Part shown: positions 16,554-25,767 of the stretch, one piece after another
Numbering within the stretch: position 1 is the stretch's first letter
Layout of the letters: the number at the start of each line of letters is the position of its first letter
From: Candidatus Baldrarchaeota archaeon
Lineage (GTDB): Archaea > Asgardarchaeota > Baldrarchaeia > Baldrarchaeales > DXJG01
NCBI GenBank assembly: GCA_019056805.1
Contig: DXJG01000013.1
Coordinates: forward strand, 1 to 32,817
Direction of reading: 5' to 3'
Length of the DNA: 32,817 nucleotides
Notes under the pieces: generated by a model
What the model was told of the DNA's origin: nothing
The model's database searches: none
Seen by the model: only the letters and a program-made list of their open reading frames with translations
Position numbers and translations under genes: made by a program

Positions 16554-17288
16554 ATGTCTGAAACATCTGGTATTAGGGATTTACTGAAAAAGATTGAAGA
16601 AGAAACATCAGGATTTAAAGAATCTATCGTTTCTAAACTCGAATCAATAATTGAAGAAGTAAAAATATCAAATAAAGCAGTAGAGGATGTTGAAAAAGAA
16701 ATAGAAACTACTGAAACTCGAATCAAAAAATATGATGAGCAAATTACTGAATTAAAAGAGAAGAAATCCAATCTCGAACAAGCAGTTAAAAATCTTAAAG
16801 CAAATGTTGAAGAGACGAATAATAAAATAATAGAACTTAAAGACAAAATATCTAATATCAAAACTAAGCTGGAAGAAGCAAATGAAGAACTTGCACAATT
16901 AAAGAACGAAAACGAAAAGAAAAAAGAAGAATTAGAAGAATTAAATGAAAAAGTAAGGCAACTTGAAGAAGAAGTTACCCGTATTAAGAAAGCTAATGAG
17001 GAAGAATTCGCAGAAAAAAGTACTGGCCTCAACAAAATAAGAGAAGAGCTAAGTAGTTTAGTAAAAGAAAATGCTGTAGTCGACTTCATATTAGCTGAGG
17101 GAAGTTACACCACCCCAGAAGTAGAAATTCTTACAATACTATTTCAAACAAAAGTATCAAGCATAGAAGAAATAAAAAGAGGAGTTAAAGTTCCCCCAGT
17201 AATGACCGTAAGAACCATAAAGAAACTAGCTGAAATGAAAATCTTAAGCTACGACGAATCAACAGGACAAATAAAACTTCTACTTTAA
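16554..17288 (+). CDS. Coiled-coil protein with C-terminal winged-helix-like domain (second of a tandem pair)
   Basis: 244 residues. ATG 16554 is chosen because GGAGGT (16541-16546) lies seven bases upstream; the longer open frame overlaps the previous gene and lacks such a site. A helical start (SETSGIRDLLKKIEEETSGF) precedes about 130 residues of heptad coiled coil. The end is the same winged-helix-like domain as in the upstream paralog (FILAEGSYTTPEVEILTILF, MTVRTIKKLAEMKILSYD, ESTGQIKLL). The coils themselves differ, which suggests specialised partners, perhaps a heterodimer. The gap to the upstream gene is 22 bases, consistent with one operon. The giant secreted protein gene follows on the same strand after 311 bases, with its own promoter. 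Confidence 0.75.
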   Translation: MSETSGIRDLLKKIEEETSGFKESIVSKLESIIEEVKISNKAVEDVEKEIETTETRIKKYDEQITELKEKKSNLEQAVKNLKANVEETNNKIIELKDKISNIKTKLEEANEELAQLKNENEKKKEELEELNEKVRQLEEEVTRIKKANEEEFAEKSTGLNKIREELSSLVKENAVVDFILAEGSYTTPEVEILTILFQTKVSSIEEIKRGVKVPPVMTVRTIKKLAEMKILSYDESTGQIKLLL

Positions 17289-17545
17289 CAAACAACACAG
17301 AATTTACCTCTTCAACGCGAACAACCGTTAACCTCAACTTTTTATTCTACATTTATTATCCTTTAAACGAGTAAAATGAGTCGTCATCAATACTTTCTTA
17401 TTTTTTAGTTAGAGGATATCTACTTTTATTATGGGACATCTGTCGTTATAGCTCTTGTTTGGATTGAGTGGAGCTAAAATTTGGTTTCACCTTACGTGGC
17501 AGATTCGTAGCAATATTTAGTAACATCGGGTTATAGTGAATAAAA

Positions 17546-17556
17546 TTTATATATAT
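17546..17556 (+). promoter_or_regulatory. TATA box of the secreted beta-helix gene
   Basis: TTTATATATAT lies about 45-55 bases before TTG 17600 and would place the transcript start near 17575. The rest of the stretch between the second coiled-coil gene and this box shows no gene. Confidence 0.5.
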
Positions 17557-17599
17557 TCCAACGACTAAAAGAGCCTAAATTGCTGGTTGAGGGAAGGTT

Positions 17600-20500
17600 T
17601 TGAAAACAAACAAAAGCCATATAATTATTGCTTTGTTGATTGCTATTTTGCTTCTATCTTCGGCGCTTCCCATATTGTCAGTGTCATCTCAACTTATCCT
17701 AAAAAATTGACTAATAGTAACGTATCAACACCGTTCAAAACGTTCGGTTCAACCAGCTCCGTGGAACACGTTTCTTTTAGAAATGTAACTTTTACTGATA
17801 TCGTAACAATAGGCAACAACTCTATCGTAAGAATTACAGACTCTAACATAACTTCAGATACCATATATGTCTATGATTGCGCAGAGCTCATATTGGAGAA
17901 TGTAAGTGCACCGTATGGTACAACCATAAAGCTATACGACAATACAACCCTGATACTTAAAAACTCTAACATAAGCGTGCCTTACATGTACTTTTACGTT
18001 TATGACCACGCCAAAATTTACATCATAAACAGTTTTCTAAATAAATCAAACATATATGCAAATGACTTTTCTGAAACATACATCTACAATGCAGCAATAA
18101 ACTATATGTATTTCCACGATAATTCTACAGCCTATTTAACGAATGTCACACTTTACTTCCATACCTACCTTTATGATAACAGTAGCATAACCGTGGAACA
18201 CGCAACGTTCGACGGATACTGGTATTTCCGTGACAACAGTAGTGGAATTTTGTGTAACGTAGCCGGAACTAGTGTCGCAGATATACGCCTATATGATTAT
18301 TCTAACGTCATCATAGAGAACTCTACCCTTGATGATCTTTCATTAATAGGCTACTCAACAGTCACTATAATTAACTGTGTTCTCAATGATATCTACATTA
18401 ACCAGGCTGATCAGTCCTATTATCATTATGGCGGGTATCGTAGTGTACCACATATTTACAATTCTACATTCGATATTTTACGGTGTTATAGCGAACTTAA
18501 AACCTATCTGACAAACGTCAGAGGAAACACTGTTTGCCGCGGTTTCATAATAGAGGGTACTGGAAACGTTAGCGGGAGTACGGTGTACATGTCTTCTGGA
18601 ACATTCGAATACAATGTTGTAAATGATACTTCTTCAAGAATAACAGATTTCAACAATGCAACATACTTCACGTTTAAAAACTCTAATTTCCATATGGAAA
18701 ACATTGCAGCAGAAAGAATTGCAGCATATAACTCTTGTCTTCAAATACATGGTGGAGCTATAACCGTAAGAACCTACGGATACAACTCTACGTTCAACAT
18801 TTATGGAACTACTCTTCCATATTACGTGGAATTTGAAAAAAGTACAGCAGTTTTAAATGCAACAACTGGATGCATAGAACTGTTAGTTGAGTATAGTAAT
18901 ATCACTGCTGTTAACTCAACAAGTTTTTTGGGTCTACGTATAAAACATTCAGCCTTGTTAATAGTTAATTCAACTGTTTTTCTTTTCGCATACAATAATA
19001 GTCAGGTGTACTTTGATTTTTCAGGAGCAGAAGGCATATTTGCCTACGATTACTCGAAAATCTACATCAACTCTTCTTCTACAGGGTTAATGTGTTCAGA
19101 TAACGCTTATGTATCTGTGTTTAACTCGACTGTTTACACCACTTTACTTCAAGGAAACAGCACTGTTTATGCAGATAAAACAAAGTTCATATGCGAAATT
19201 AGTGTTTGGGATAACGCTAACATTACAGTTATAAATTCAAATATATCCGAAAGCTATTCAACAATAGTTACACTGACGAATAATAGTTATGCGTTGTTCA
19301 AAAACGTGAGATTCACAAGTACTGATTGTGATGCAATTATTCAAGCAAACGACAGTTCAGAAGTAATTTTTGAAAATGTGTTTATCGAGGCGGACGGTGA
19401 CTATTTTGAATTTACATTATGGGGTAACGCTCAACTTAAAATTATAAACTCGAAGATAAACACTACTTCAACCATTCTGGGAATCGGCTTGGTTCTTGAC
19501 AACGCTATGGTTTACATAAATGTTACCCAGATCTTTAGAGATACTTCGACTCTCTCCATAGAGTTACGAAATACTACTACTTTAACTACGTTTAACGTAA
19601 GTTCTTTTGCTGTTCTTCTTTGTGATTCAGCTAAATCTTTCATGTATAACAGTAATGTTACAAGGATAGTTGCCATGGAACATGCTTACTTTGAAGCTAT
19701 TAGCAGACGTGGTTTCGACAGTTCGACTACCATTGAAATGTATGATAATTCCGTTGGAAAAATTGTAAACCACAGCATATATTCACTTTACCAGAGTGAA
19801 TTAACTCAATTTTACCTAGAAAACGTTTATGCGAACTTTTCTGGCAGTTTCATTTACTTAGAGGAACAAGCTAGGTTGACAGCGTTAAACCTAACTGCAG
19901 CGGGAATCACCACAGATTTCTTAGTTAATCTATCAAACATGGGCTACGTTAATCTCACAAATTCAAAAATCGGGAAAATAACAGAAGAAATATCAATATA
20001 TCACTACGGTAACACAACTATCAATGGAAAACGATACATTGCTGAAGCTACAGTTGACATATTTAATCACACAATCTTGCAACGCACGACCGTAAATGAA
20101 AAGGAAAGTGCACTGAACATTGAAGAGTTCATCAATGCTGTTATCGGAAACATCACATACACACACGTCTCAGTAAAGCGTCTAGTTGACACCCAGGCAC
20201 CAATAGTATCTGTAACTCCTCCTTCAACGGAATTTGAAAAAGGAATGATAGTAGAAGACATGAAATGGACAATATTGGAAGAACATCCAGACGTCTATGA
20301 ACTGGAGAAAAACGGCACAATAATTATGAACGGTACATATAATAGTGGAGAAGCAATCTCACTAAATATTTCTGCTTTTGATCCAGGGTTCTGGACATTA
20401 AAACTTACAGCTAAAGATAGAGCTGGATATAGTACAACTATATTGTCAAATGTTACGGTTTATCCAAGTGAACCTCCGATATTCACAGTCAAACCACCAA

Positions 20501-20838
20501 GAACATACGAGATGACTGAAGGAAGCACTGGAAACATTCTTAACTGGACTGCAACAGACCGATTCCCAGCAAACTATGAAATCTACGTTGACAATGAATT
20601 AAAAGCAGCAGGAACTTGGACAAGTGGCGTAAAAATAGAATATAACATTGACAATTTAACCGAAGGGAACCACGCAGTAAAAATAGTAGTTTACGACCTT
20701 GCAGGAAACTCCGCTGAAGACACGGTTTCAGTCATTGTAAAACCCGCTGTAGGCTTTCCATGGACATATATTCCCATAATTGTTGGAGTAACCGCTACTG
20801 CAGTGATCATAGTTATCGTCATCAAGAAGCATAAATAA
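17600..20838 (+). CDS. Giant secreted beta-helix / Ig-like surface protein with -1 frameshift after the signal peptide
   Basis: The main frame is open to 20838 and encodes about 1045 residues after the shift. It contains about 850 residues of short repeating units rich in Asn, Ser, Thr, Tyr and Asp (themes such as NSTVTIINC, YDNTTLILKNS and DNSSITVEHATF), typical of a right-handed beta-helix, with very many N-x-S/T sequons. Two Ig-like domains follow (from DTQAPIVSVTPPSTEFEKG and from PPIFTVKPPRTYEMTEGSTG), then a C-terminal membrane anchor (WTYIPIIVGVTATAVIIVIVI plus KKHK). No credible start exists in that frame. One frame over, TTG 17600 with GAGGG six bases upstream encodes a textbook signal peptide (MKTNKSHIIIALLIAILLLS, then SALPILSVSSQ) that stops at TGA 17708. 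The two join by a -1 shift. The product is likely a glycosylated surface adhesin or stalk. Confidence 0.75.
17701..17710 (+). other. Slippery heptamer A-AAA-AAT followed by TGA
   Basis: In the signal-peptide frame the codons are CTA AAA AAT TGA (17699-17710). A-AAA-AAT is a canonical X-XXY-YYZ -1 slippery site. Slipping back one base continues as TTG ACT AAT AGT into the long beta-helix frame. Alternatively the six-A tract has lost one A, by mutation or by sequencing error. Confidence 0.6.
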
Positions 20839-20844
20839 ACTAAA

Positions 20845-20865
20845 CCCCTTTTTATTTTGTTTTGA
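20845..20865. terminator. T-rich tract between convergent genes
   Basis: CCCCTTTTTATTTTGTTTTG follows the beta-helix stop codon and faces the end of copA 47 bases away. It is a plausible archaeal T-tract terminator for the plus strand; no stem is apparent. Confidence 0.35.
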
Positions 20866-20884
20866 AGATACCTAGAAACTCTAA

Positions 20885-23332
20885 TTATTCCATATTTTGA
20901 AGTGTTGATTTCTTTATTTCTGGAATATATCTTTTCATCAGCAGTGACCATGAAGTTACTGAAACTGAGCTCATTGCCATGGCTATTCCAGCTAACGCTG
21001 GGTATAAAAGGCCCGCTACTGCAACCGGAATTAAAACAGTGTTGTAGACAAATGCCCAAAAGAGGTTTTGCTTTACCTGCCTAATTGTTCTCTTACTAAG
21101 TTGAATAGCTGCTACAACATCTCTCAAGTCATCTCTAACCAAAATAATGTCTCCAGCTTCAATCGCGATATCTGTTCCACTCCCTATAGCAAATCCTACA
21201 TCAGCTTGAGTTAAAGCTGGAGCATCATTCACACCGTCTCCAACCATACCAACAATGTAACCTTCTTTCTGAAGCTTCTTTAACTCTTTAGCCTTGTCAC
21301 CAGGTAAAACGTTTGCTAACACTCTATCAATACCAAGTTGGGCAGCAATTGCTTTAGCTGTTCTTTCATTATCTCCAGTTATCATCCCAATCTTTACTTT
21401 CATCTTTCTGAGTTCTTCTAATGCTATTTTCGCCTCTCTTCTAGGAACATCCATGATTCCTATTAAACCTATTATCTCATTGTTCACCGAAACACCTACA
21501 ACTGTTTTTCCTTGTTTCATTAGTTTTTCAGCTTCTTTTTCAGCTCCATTGAATTTAACTCCTTTCTCCTTCAACAATCTCATACTTCCAACCAATATTT
21601 CCAAACCGTTGTATATCGCTTTAACTCCTTTTCCAGGAATAGATATAAAGTCCTCCGGATCTTCAATTTTCAAATCCTCTCTTAATGCTTTTTCGACAAT
21701 AGCTTTAGCAAGAGGATGCTCTGAATTCTTTTCAGCTATTGCAGCTAATCTAAGAGCTTCTTTCCCTAAATCTCCATTTCCATCAGCTAACACCTCAACC
21801 GGCTTTAAACCAACTACATCCGTAACTTCTGGACTACCTTTGGTCAGTGTGCCTGTTTTATCGAAAACAACGATATCTAGTTTTCCAGCCAGTTCTAATG
21901 CTTCCCCACTTTTAATCAAAATTCCATACTCAGCTCCTTTACCCATTCCAACCATTATGGCAGTTGGGGTAGCTAATCCTAGGGCACATGGACATGCCAC
22001 AACTAGAACAGCAACCATATTCAATATGGCCCTTGCTGCTCCAATGTGAAACCCAAAATACCACAGTACGAAAGTTAAGATTGAGATTGATATAACTGTA
22101 AAGGTGAAATATCCCGCTACCTTATCAACTATTTTTTGAATTGGTGGTTTCATACTTATAGCTTCTTCAACAAGCTTAACTACTTGAGCTAAGAAAGTAT
22201 CACTTCCAACTTTTGTAGCTCTAATCTTTAAAACTCCTTCTCTATTTACTGTTCCACCTATAACCTCATCTCCAGGTTTTTTCTCAACTGGAATGGATTC
22301 TCCCGTAACCATCGATTCATCCACAGCAGAGTGACCTTCTATAACTACTCCATCTGTAGCTATTTTTTCTCCTGGTCTAACAATCATTATATCTCCTACT
22401 TGTATTAATTCAGCTGGTATTTCCTCTTCAACACCATCTTTTAGAAGTCTTGCTCTTTTCGGCCTTATTTCTAAAAGTTTTTTGATAACAGCAGATGTTT
22501 TGCCTTTAGTTTTAGTTTCTAGATATTTTCCAAGTAGCACAAATGAAATGACTATTGCTGAACTATCGTAGTAGATGTTTCTCCACACAGGTGTGGGGAA
22601 AGTATACCACGCGCTTAAGAGGAATGCAGCTGTTGTACCAATTGAAACTAATGTGTCCATGTTTGCTGTTTTCATTTTAGCTGCCCTAAAAGCTCCTTGA
22701 TAAAATCTCCAGCCAACACCAAACTGAACTGTTGCTGTTAAAACAAATATAAGGTATCCTGCTAGAGGTGTTCCAGCTAAGGGGAGAAAGCTAAATATTT
22801 CTGGATAAGCATAAAGAACCACTGGAACCGATAGGATTAAGCCTATAATGGCTAGGCGTTTTAATTTTTTAGCTTCAATTTCTTCAACAGATAATGCAAA
22901 TTCTTCATGAATAACATCTAACCCGTAATCGGTAATAATTTTCTTTATATCGCTAAGAGAAATTAAAGCAGGATTATACTCTAAAAACACTTGACCGTTC
23001 ACATAATTAACAGAAACATTTCTTACTCCCTCAACTTTCCTAAGGGCTTCTTCTAGCTTGTTAGCATCAATTTGATCTCTTAAACCTCCCACTTGAATCG
23101 TAACTTTTTCATATACAACATAATAACCAGTCTCTTCAATAGCTTCTTCAATTTTCTTAAGATCGACCTTTTTTGGGTCAAAAACTACCGTAGCTTTTTC
23201 CGATGCAAAACTAACCTCTGCTTTTTCAACGCCATACAGGTTTTTTAAATTCTTTTCTATTGTTAAAGCACATCCAGCACAATGCATACCTCCTATTTTC
23301 AAGGAAATTATCCTTTTTTCTTCCTCAGACAT
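20885..23332 (-). CDS. copA: Copper-exporting P1B-type ATPase CopA
   Basis: 815 residues. An N-terminal heavy-metal-associated domain has G-M-H-C18-A-G-C21. A second HMA-like domain (about residues 75-140) has lost its cysteines ([10 protein letters not shown] in place of G-M-x-C-x-x-C). Eight membrane helices follow. The transport motif C447-P448-C449, phosphorylated D491 in [13 protein letters not shown] at 344-347, SEHP with H539, and GDGVNDAP at 698-705 are intact. Helix 7 YN and helix 8 M-x-x-S-S ([18 protein letters not shown]) specify Cu+. The enzyme pumps Cu+ out of the cytoplasm at the cost of ATP. The ATG is preceded by a perfect GGAGGTGAT. The YHS gene lies 33 bases upstream in the same operon, and the palindrome at 23586-23600 probably controls both. 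Confidence 0.95.
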   Translation of the reverse strand: MSEEEKRIISLKIGGMHCAGCALTIEKNLKNLYGVEKAEVSFASEKATVVFDPKKVDLKKIEEAIEETGYYVVYEKVTIQVGGLRDQIDANKLEEALRKVEGVRNVSVNYVNGQVFLEYNPALISLSDIKKIITDYGLDVIHEEFALSVEEIEAKKLKRLAIIGLILSVPVVLYAYPEIFSFLPLAGTPLAGYLIFVLTATVQFGVGWRFYQGAFRAAKMKTANMDTLVSIGTTAAFLLSAWYTFPTPVWRNIYYDSSAIVISFVLLGKYLETKTKGKTSAVIKKLLEIRPKRARLLKDGVEEEIPAELIQVGDIMIVRPGEKIATDGVVIEGHSAVDESMVTGESIPVEKKPGDEVIGGTVNREGVLKIRATKVGSDTFLAQVVKLVEEAISMKPPIQKIVDKVAGYFTFTVISISILTFVLWYFGFHIGAARAILNMVAVLVVACPCALGLATPTAIMVGMGKGAEYGILIKSGEALELAGKLDIVVFDKTGTLTKGSPEVTDVVGLKPVEVLADGNGDLGKEALRLAAIAEKNSEHPLAKAIVEKALREDLKIEDPEDFISIPGKGVKAIYNGLEILVGSMRLLKEKGVKFNGAEKEAEKLMKQGKTVVGVSVNNEIIGLIGIMDVPRREAKIALEELRKMKVKIGMITGDNERTAKAIAAQLGIDRVLANVLPGDKAKELKKLQKEGYIVGMVGDGVNDAPALTQADVGFAIGSGTDIAIEAGDIILVRDDLRDVVAAIQLSKRTIRQVKQNLFWAFVYNTVLIPVAVAGLLYPALAGIAMAMSSVSVTSWSLLMKRYIPEIKKSTLQNME

Positions 23333-23365
23333 TTTATCACCTCCATAAAAAATGAAAGAGAAGGT

Positions 23366-23536
23366 TTATCCACAACAGTGATGACGTCCACTGGTTTTTA
23401 CGTATTTACCTGGATTTTCGTCGAATGCTTTTTTGCAATGTTCACTACAGAAATAGTACACTTTACCCATGTACTCTGACTTATACATTGCAGTCTTTTC
23501 ATCTACTTCCATTCCGCAAATAGGATCTTTAGCCAA
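23366..23536 (-). CDS. Small YHS-domain metal-binding protein
   Basis: 56 residues. Starting at TTG 23536, with GAGGTGAT four bases upstream, it reads AKDPICGMEVDEKTAMYKS, then YMGKVYYFCSEHCKKAFDEN, a complete YHS domain with C7-x-M9, C30 and C34. The tail GRHHCCG adds two histidines and two cysteines. YHS (TRASH-related) domains bind copper and other soft metals and are often found in or beside CopA. The protein could pass Cu+ to CopA or buffer it. It is directly upstream of copA and co-transcribed. A TATA-like TTCATATTAAG near 23568-23578 on the minus strand lies between the palindrome and the start. Confidence 0.85.
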   Translation of the reverse strand: MAKDPICGMEVDEKTAMYKSEYMGKVYYFCSEHCKKAFDENPGKYVKTSGRHHCCG

Positions 23537-23585
23537 AACTATCACCTCACATATCTTTACGTGTAGCTTAATATGAAGTTTTTTG

Positions 23586-23600
23586 TTTTCAAATTGAAAA
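23586..23600. promoter_or_regulatory. Palindromic operator upstream of the YHS-copA operon
   Basis: TTTTCAA-A-TTGAAAA, seven-base arms around one base. Its near edge is 50 bases before the TTG start of the YHS gene and just upstream of the presumed TATA box. A near-identical palindrome occupies the same position before the next small gene. Confidence 0.6.
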
Positions 23601-23722
23601 GAAAGAAATTTGGAGGAAAATAAAACAAGTAATCATAGTAATATTAATGTAAAAGGTAAAAAAGTAAATTTGACCACCATATACAAGACTGTTCATTTCG
23701 TGTTGTTGAATGTATTCATAAG

Positions 23723-23875
23723 TTACAAGTGACAGCACATTGACCGGTTTTTCATTAAGCTTCTATCAATCATAAACCCTACTATAAATCCTGCTAATGG
23801 AGCAATGAAAGTCCATGGCCACCCAAGCATATAACCAATCATAAGACCGAGAATGATACCTAAGCAACAGAGCAT
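23723..23875 (-). CDS. 50-residue membrane protein with Cys-Cys pairs at both ends
   Basis: The minus strand encodes MLCCLGIILGLMIGYMLGWP, then WTFIAPLAGFIVGFMIDRSL, then MKNRSMCCHL and stop. Two hydrophobic helices are separated by GWPW, with Cys-Cys near the N terminus and Cys-Cys-His near the C terminus, so both pairs could sit on one membrane face. It is paralogous to the longer protein at 24708-24929 (shared GYM-(I/L)-G-x-P-W, then P-L-x-G-x-I-x-G-x-x-I-D). GAGG at 23884-23887 lies eight bases before the ATG, AGATATATATTG near 23906-23917 is the TATA box, and a palindrome lies just beyond. No family is known to me. A role in copper handling is inferred only from the shared operator, the cysteines and the neighbours. 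Confidence 0.7.
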   Translation of the reverse strand: MLCCLGIILGLMIGYMLGWPWTFIAPLAGFIVGFMIDRSLMKNRSMCCHL

Positions 23876-23924
23876 TGCAACAACCTCAATATGCTCTCAA
23901 AGGCACAATATATATCTATTATTG

Positions 23925-23939
23925 TTTCCAATTTGGAAA
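23925..23939. promoter_or_regulatory. Palindromic operator upstream of the 50-residue membrane protein gene
   Basis: TTTCCAA-T-TTGGAAA, seven-base arms around one base. Its near edge is 50 bases before the ATG at 23875, the same distance as the related palindrome before the YHS gene. It lies in a divergent region, 77 bases from the start of the peptidase-like gene, so it may influence both. Confidence 0.6.
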
Positions 23940-24016
23940 GAAACCAAATATAGCATAAAATTTAATTTTTACATAAAAGACGGATAGAAGTACAGCGAAC
24001 TTTAAGGGGAAATTAA

Positions 24017-24607
24017 ATGGACGCTAATGAACATATAATTAAGTTTACCACAAAAAACTGGTTAGGTGTTGGAATATTACTTGTTATTTTGGGATTTTTA
24101 GGAATCGTTCAATATACGCTTATGGCAAAATTAGGAATCTTTTCTACTTCCTCACTGGAAATAAAAATAAGCTCAGAAGATCCAAGTACAATTATAGCTT
24201 TAATAGCATTACTAGGAGTTCTTCTTATCCATGAGCTAATCCATTTTTCCATAACGAAAAGATGGGATAGAAACGCAAAAATTATCCTACTCGGACCAAA
24301 ACTTTATAAAATCAGATTCCCAACCAGTTTCCTTCTAATATATAATGGAATTACAATAATCCAATACATTATCATAGCCCTATCCCCGCAAATACTTTCA
24401 ATAATGTTCCTGCTGTTAATAATAATGCCTATAAGTGAGGCATTAAAGAATTCGATTTATATAATTTATTTTTTCCACTTAATTTCTTCAGCAGGAGACT
24501 TTTACGGTGTGCTGTTTGTAATTTACAAATTTAGATTCAAACCCGTAAAACTTAGCTGTCTAACAAAAGATAATGAGTTTATTGGAGTAAAAGTAGAACC
24601 TCTATAA
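24017..24607 (+). CDS. DUF3267-like membrane zinc peptidase
   Basis: 196 residues with about five membrane helices. The zincin motif H72-E73-L-I-H76 sits at the end of a hydrophobic helix (LLGVLLIHELIHFSITKRW). A later HLISSAGDFYGV (D161) matches the S/N-x-G-D motif near the C terminus of DUF3267 and related intramembrane metalloproteases, where the aspartate is the third metal ligand. It should be a membrane-embedded protease of unknown substrate. GGGGAAATTAA precedes the ATG. The gene diverges from the 50-residue protein gene across a 141-base region with the palindrome described above. Confidence 0.75.
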   Translation: MDANEHIIKFTTKNWLGVGILLVILGFLGIVQYTLMAKLGIFSTSSLEIKISSEDPSTIIALIALLGVLLIHELIHFSITKRWDRNAKIILLGPKLYKIRFPTSFLLIYNGITIIQYIIIALSPQILSIMFLLLIIMPISEALKNSIYIIYFFHLISSAGDFYGVLFVIYKFRFKPVKLSCLTKDNEFIGVKVEPL

Positions 24608-24707
24608 GAAATTTACATTATGAAGGGTTATGTCTAAAGTATATTGGTAGATAAGTTTTTAACACGTAAAATCTATCAGAAAGCTGTTTGAAGCTAAGAA
24701 ACTTTAT

Positions 24708-24929
24708 TTAATCGTTTTCAGACAATTCGTTGTGTATATGTCTTTCTATTTTTATATCAATAAGTAGCCCTAATATAAGACCTATTAATGGAAGAATAAT
24801 CACCCATGGTCCCCCAATCATGTAACCAGCTATAAAACCCAGAAATACACCTAGGCACCAAATACCACATCTTATCAGCTCAAATCCCCCGGAGTTTTCA
24901 AAATTAAATATGCATAGTATATTTATCAC
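24708..24929 (-). CDS. Small two-helix membrane protein, paralog of the 50-residue protein
   Basis: Up to 73 residues. The conserved core (CLGVFLGFIAGYMIGGPW, then PLIGLILGLLIDIKIERH) matches the neighbouring 50-residue protein position by position, but the terminal Cys-Cys pairs are missing; only C21 and C25 remain, and the tail is His/Glu/Asn rich. The start is uncertain. GTG 24929 gives the full frame, but the first 20 residues have no counterpart in the paralog and no ribosome site. GGGGGA six bases before an in-frame CTG suggests a shorter form beginning near LIRCGIW. No copy of the TTTYCAAWTTGRAAA palindrome precedes it, so it is probably regulated differently. Confidence 0.6.
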   Translation of the reverse strand: MINILCIFNFENSGGFELIRCGIWCLGVFLGFIAGYMIGGPWVIILPLIGLILGLLIDIKIERHIHNELSEND

Positions 24930-25056
24930 ATAATTTTAATTTTCATTTAATTTTTATATCTATTTTTCATCTTTATCAGTACCCAGAAATGTTGGTGGTT
25001 ATAATTGTAAATATCCTGAAATACGGGGAATTACGATATTATTTGATGTTAAACTA

Positions 25057-25656
25057 TTAAGATTGTTTCTTTTTTCGTTCTAAGGCATGTATTCTTTCTT
25101 TAAACTCTCTAAGACATATTGGGCAGCAGAAATAAAACCTTCTATTATATAAAGTGTATGTGTAAGGTTCATCTGTGATTTCCTTCCCACAATAGTCACA
25201 TTTCAGTTTTAAACCTAACTTGGGCGCATATTCTGTTTTTTTCACAGTTTTCAGAACAATGTTTGTTTCAAAAGGAATGTTTAGGTCTACAAATTTCTTC
25301 AACATGTCTCTAAGCATCTTTATATTAGGAATTACCGCCTTACAAATAACATTTTTTTCTCCACTAGTAACATATATCTCGGAAATTACATCCATTTTTT
25401 CCAATTCCTCTACCAACTGCTCAGTATTAGGTGCCTTAAACCCAATTAAAACTTGAACACCTTGTTCCATTAATTTTTCATCCAAAATAACAGTAAATTT
25501 TTTGATTATTCCATTTTCAATCAACTTCTTTATTCTTTGCCTCACTGTAACTCTGCTTAATCCCAATTCACGAGAAATATCTGAGATAGAGGCACGCGCA
25601 TTTTCTTGAAGAATTTTTAAAATTTCATAGTCAATTTCAGTTAAATTCACACCCAT
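25057..25656 (-). CDS. Lrp/AsnC-type regulator with C-terminal TRASH metal-sensing domain
   Basis: 199 residues. An N-terminal winged helix of Lrp type (LTEIDYEILKILQENARASI, then LGLSRVTVRQRIKKLIENGI, residues 5-52) is followed by a ligand/oligomerisation region. A C-terminal TRASH motif spans residues 150-187: C153-x2-C156 (KCDYCGKEI), then YNRRFYFCCPICLREF with C177, C178 and C181. Archaeal regulators of this build sense copper or related metals and control copA-type operons (CopR/CopT in Sulfolobus). Given copA, the YHS gene and their palindromes 2-3 kb away, this is the best local candidate for their regulator. Its own promoter has an inverted repeat, suggesting autoregulation. AGGTG lies about ten bases before the ATG. 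Confidence 0.88.
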   Translation of the reverse strand: MGVNLTEIDYEILKILQENARASISDISRELGLSRVTVRQRIKKLIENGIIKKFTVILDEKLMEQGVQVLIGFKAPNTEQLVEELEKMDVISEIYVTSGEKNVICKAVIPNIKMLRDMLKKFVDLNIPFETNIVLKTVKKTEYAPKLGLKLKCDYCGKEITDEPYTYTLYNRRFYFCCPICLREFKERIHALERKKKQS

Positions 25657-25713
25657 CTTTATACACCTAAAACATCACAAATATTTGGAGACTTAAAGAA
25701 TATTTACTTCTAA

Positions 25714-25733
25714 CATATCTTGCATACGATATG
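25714..25733. promoter_or_regulatory. Inverted repeat upstream of the Lrp-TRASH gene
   Basis: CATATC (25714-25719) and GATATG (25728-25733) form perfect six-base arms separated by eight bases, 58-77 bases before the regulator's ATG. It differs from the copA-side palindromes, so it may be an autoregulatory or separate site. Confidence 0.35.
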
Positions 25734-25767
25734 ATAATTAAAAATAGTAGTTGTTTAAGTTTATATG

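Noticed and set aside
17587..17700. N-terminal extension of the beta-helix frame from TTG 17587
   Set aside because: The start codon overlaps the SD site, and the stretch is an out-of-frame reading of the signal peptide.
21294..22049. 251-residue plus-strand frame inside copA
   Set aside because: Antisense to conserved CopA motifs; no independent signals.
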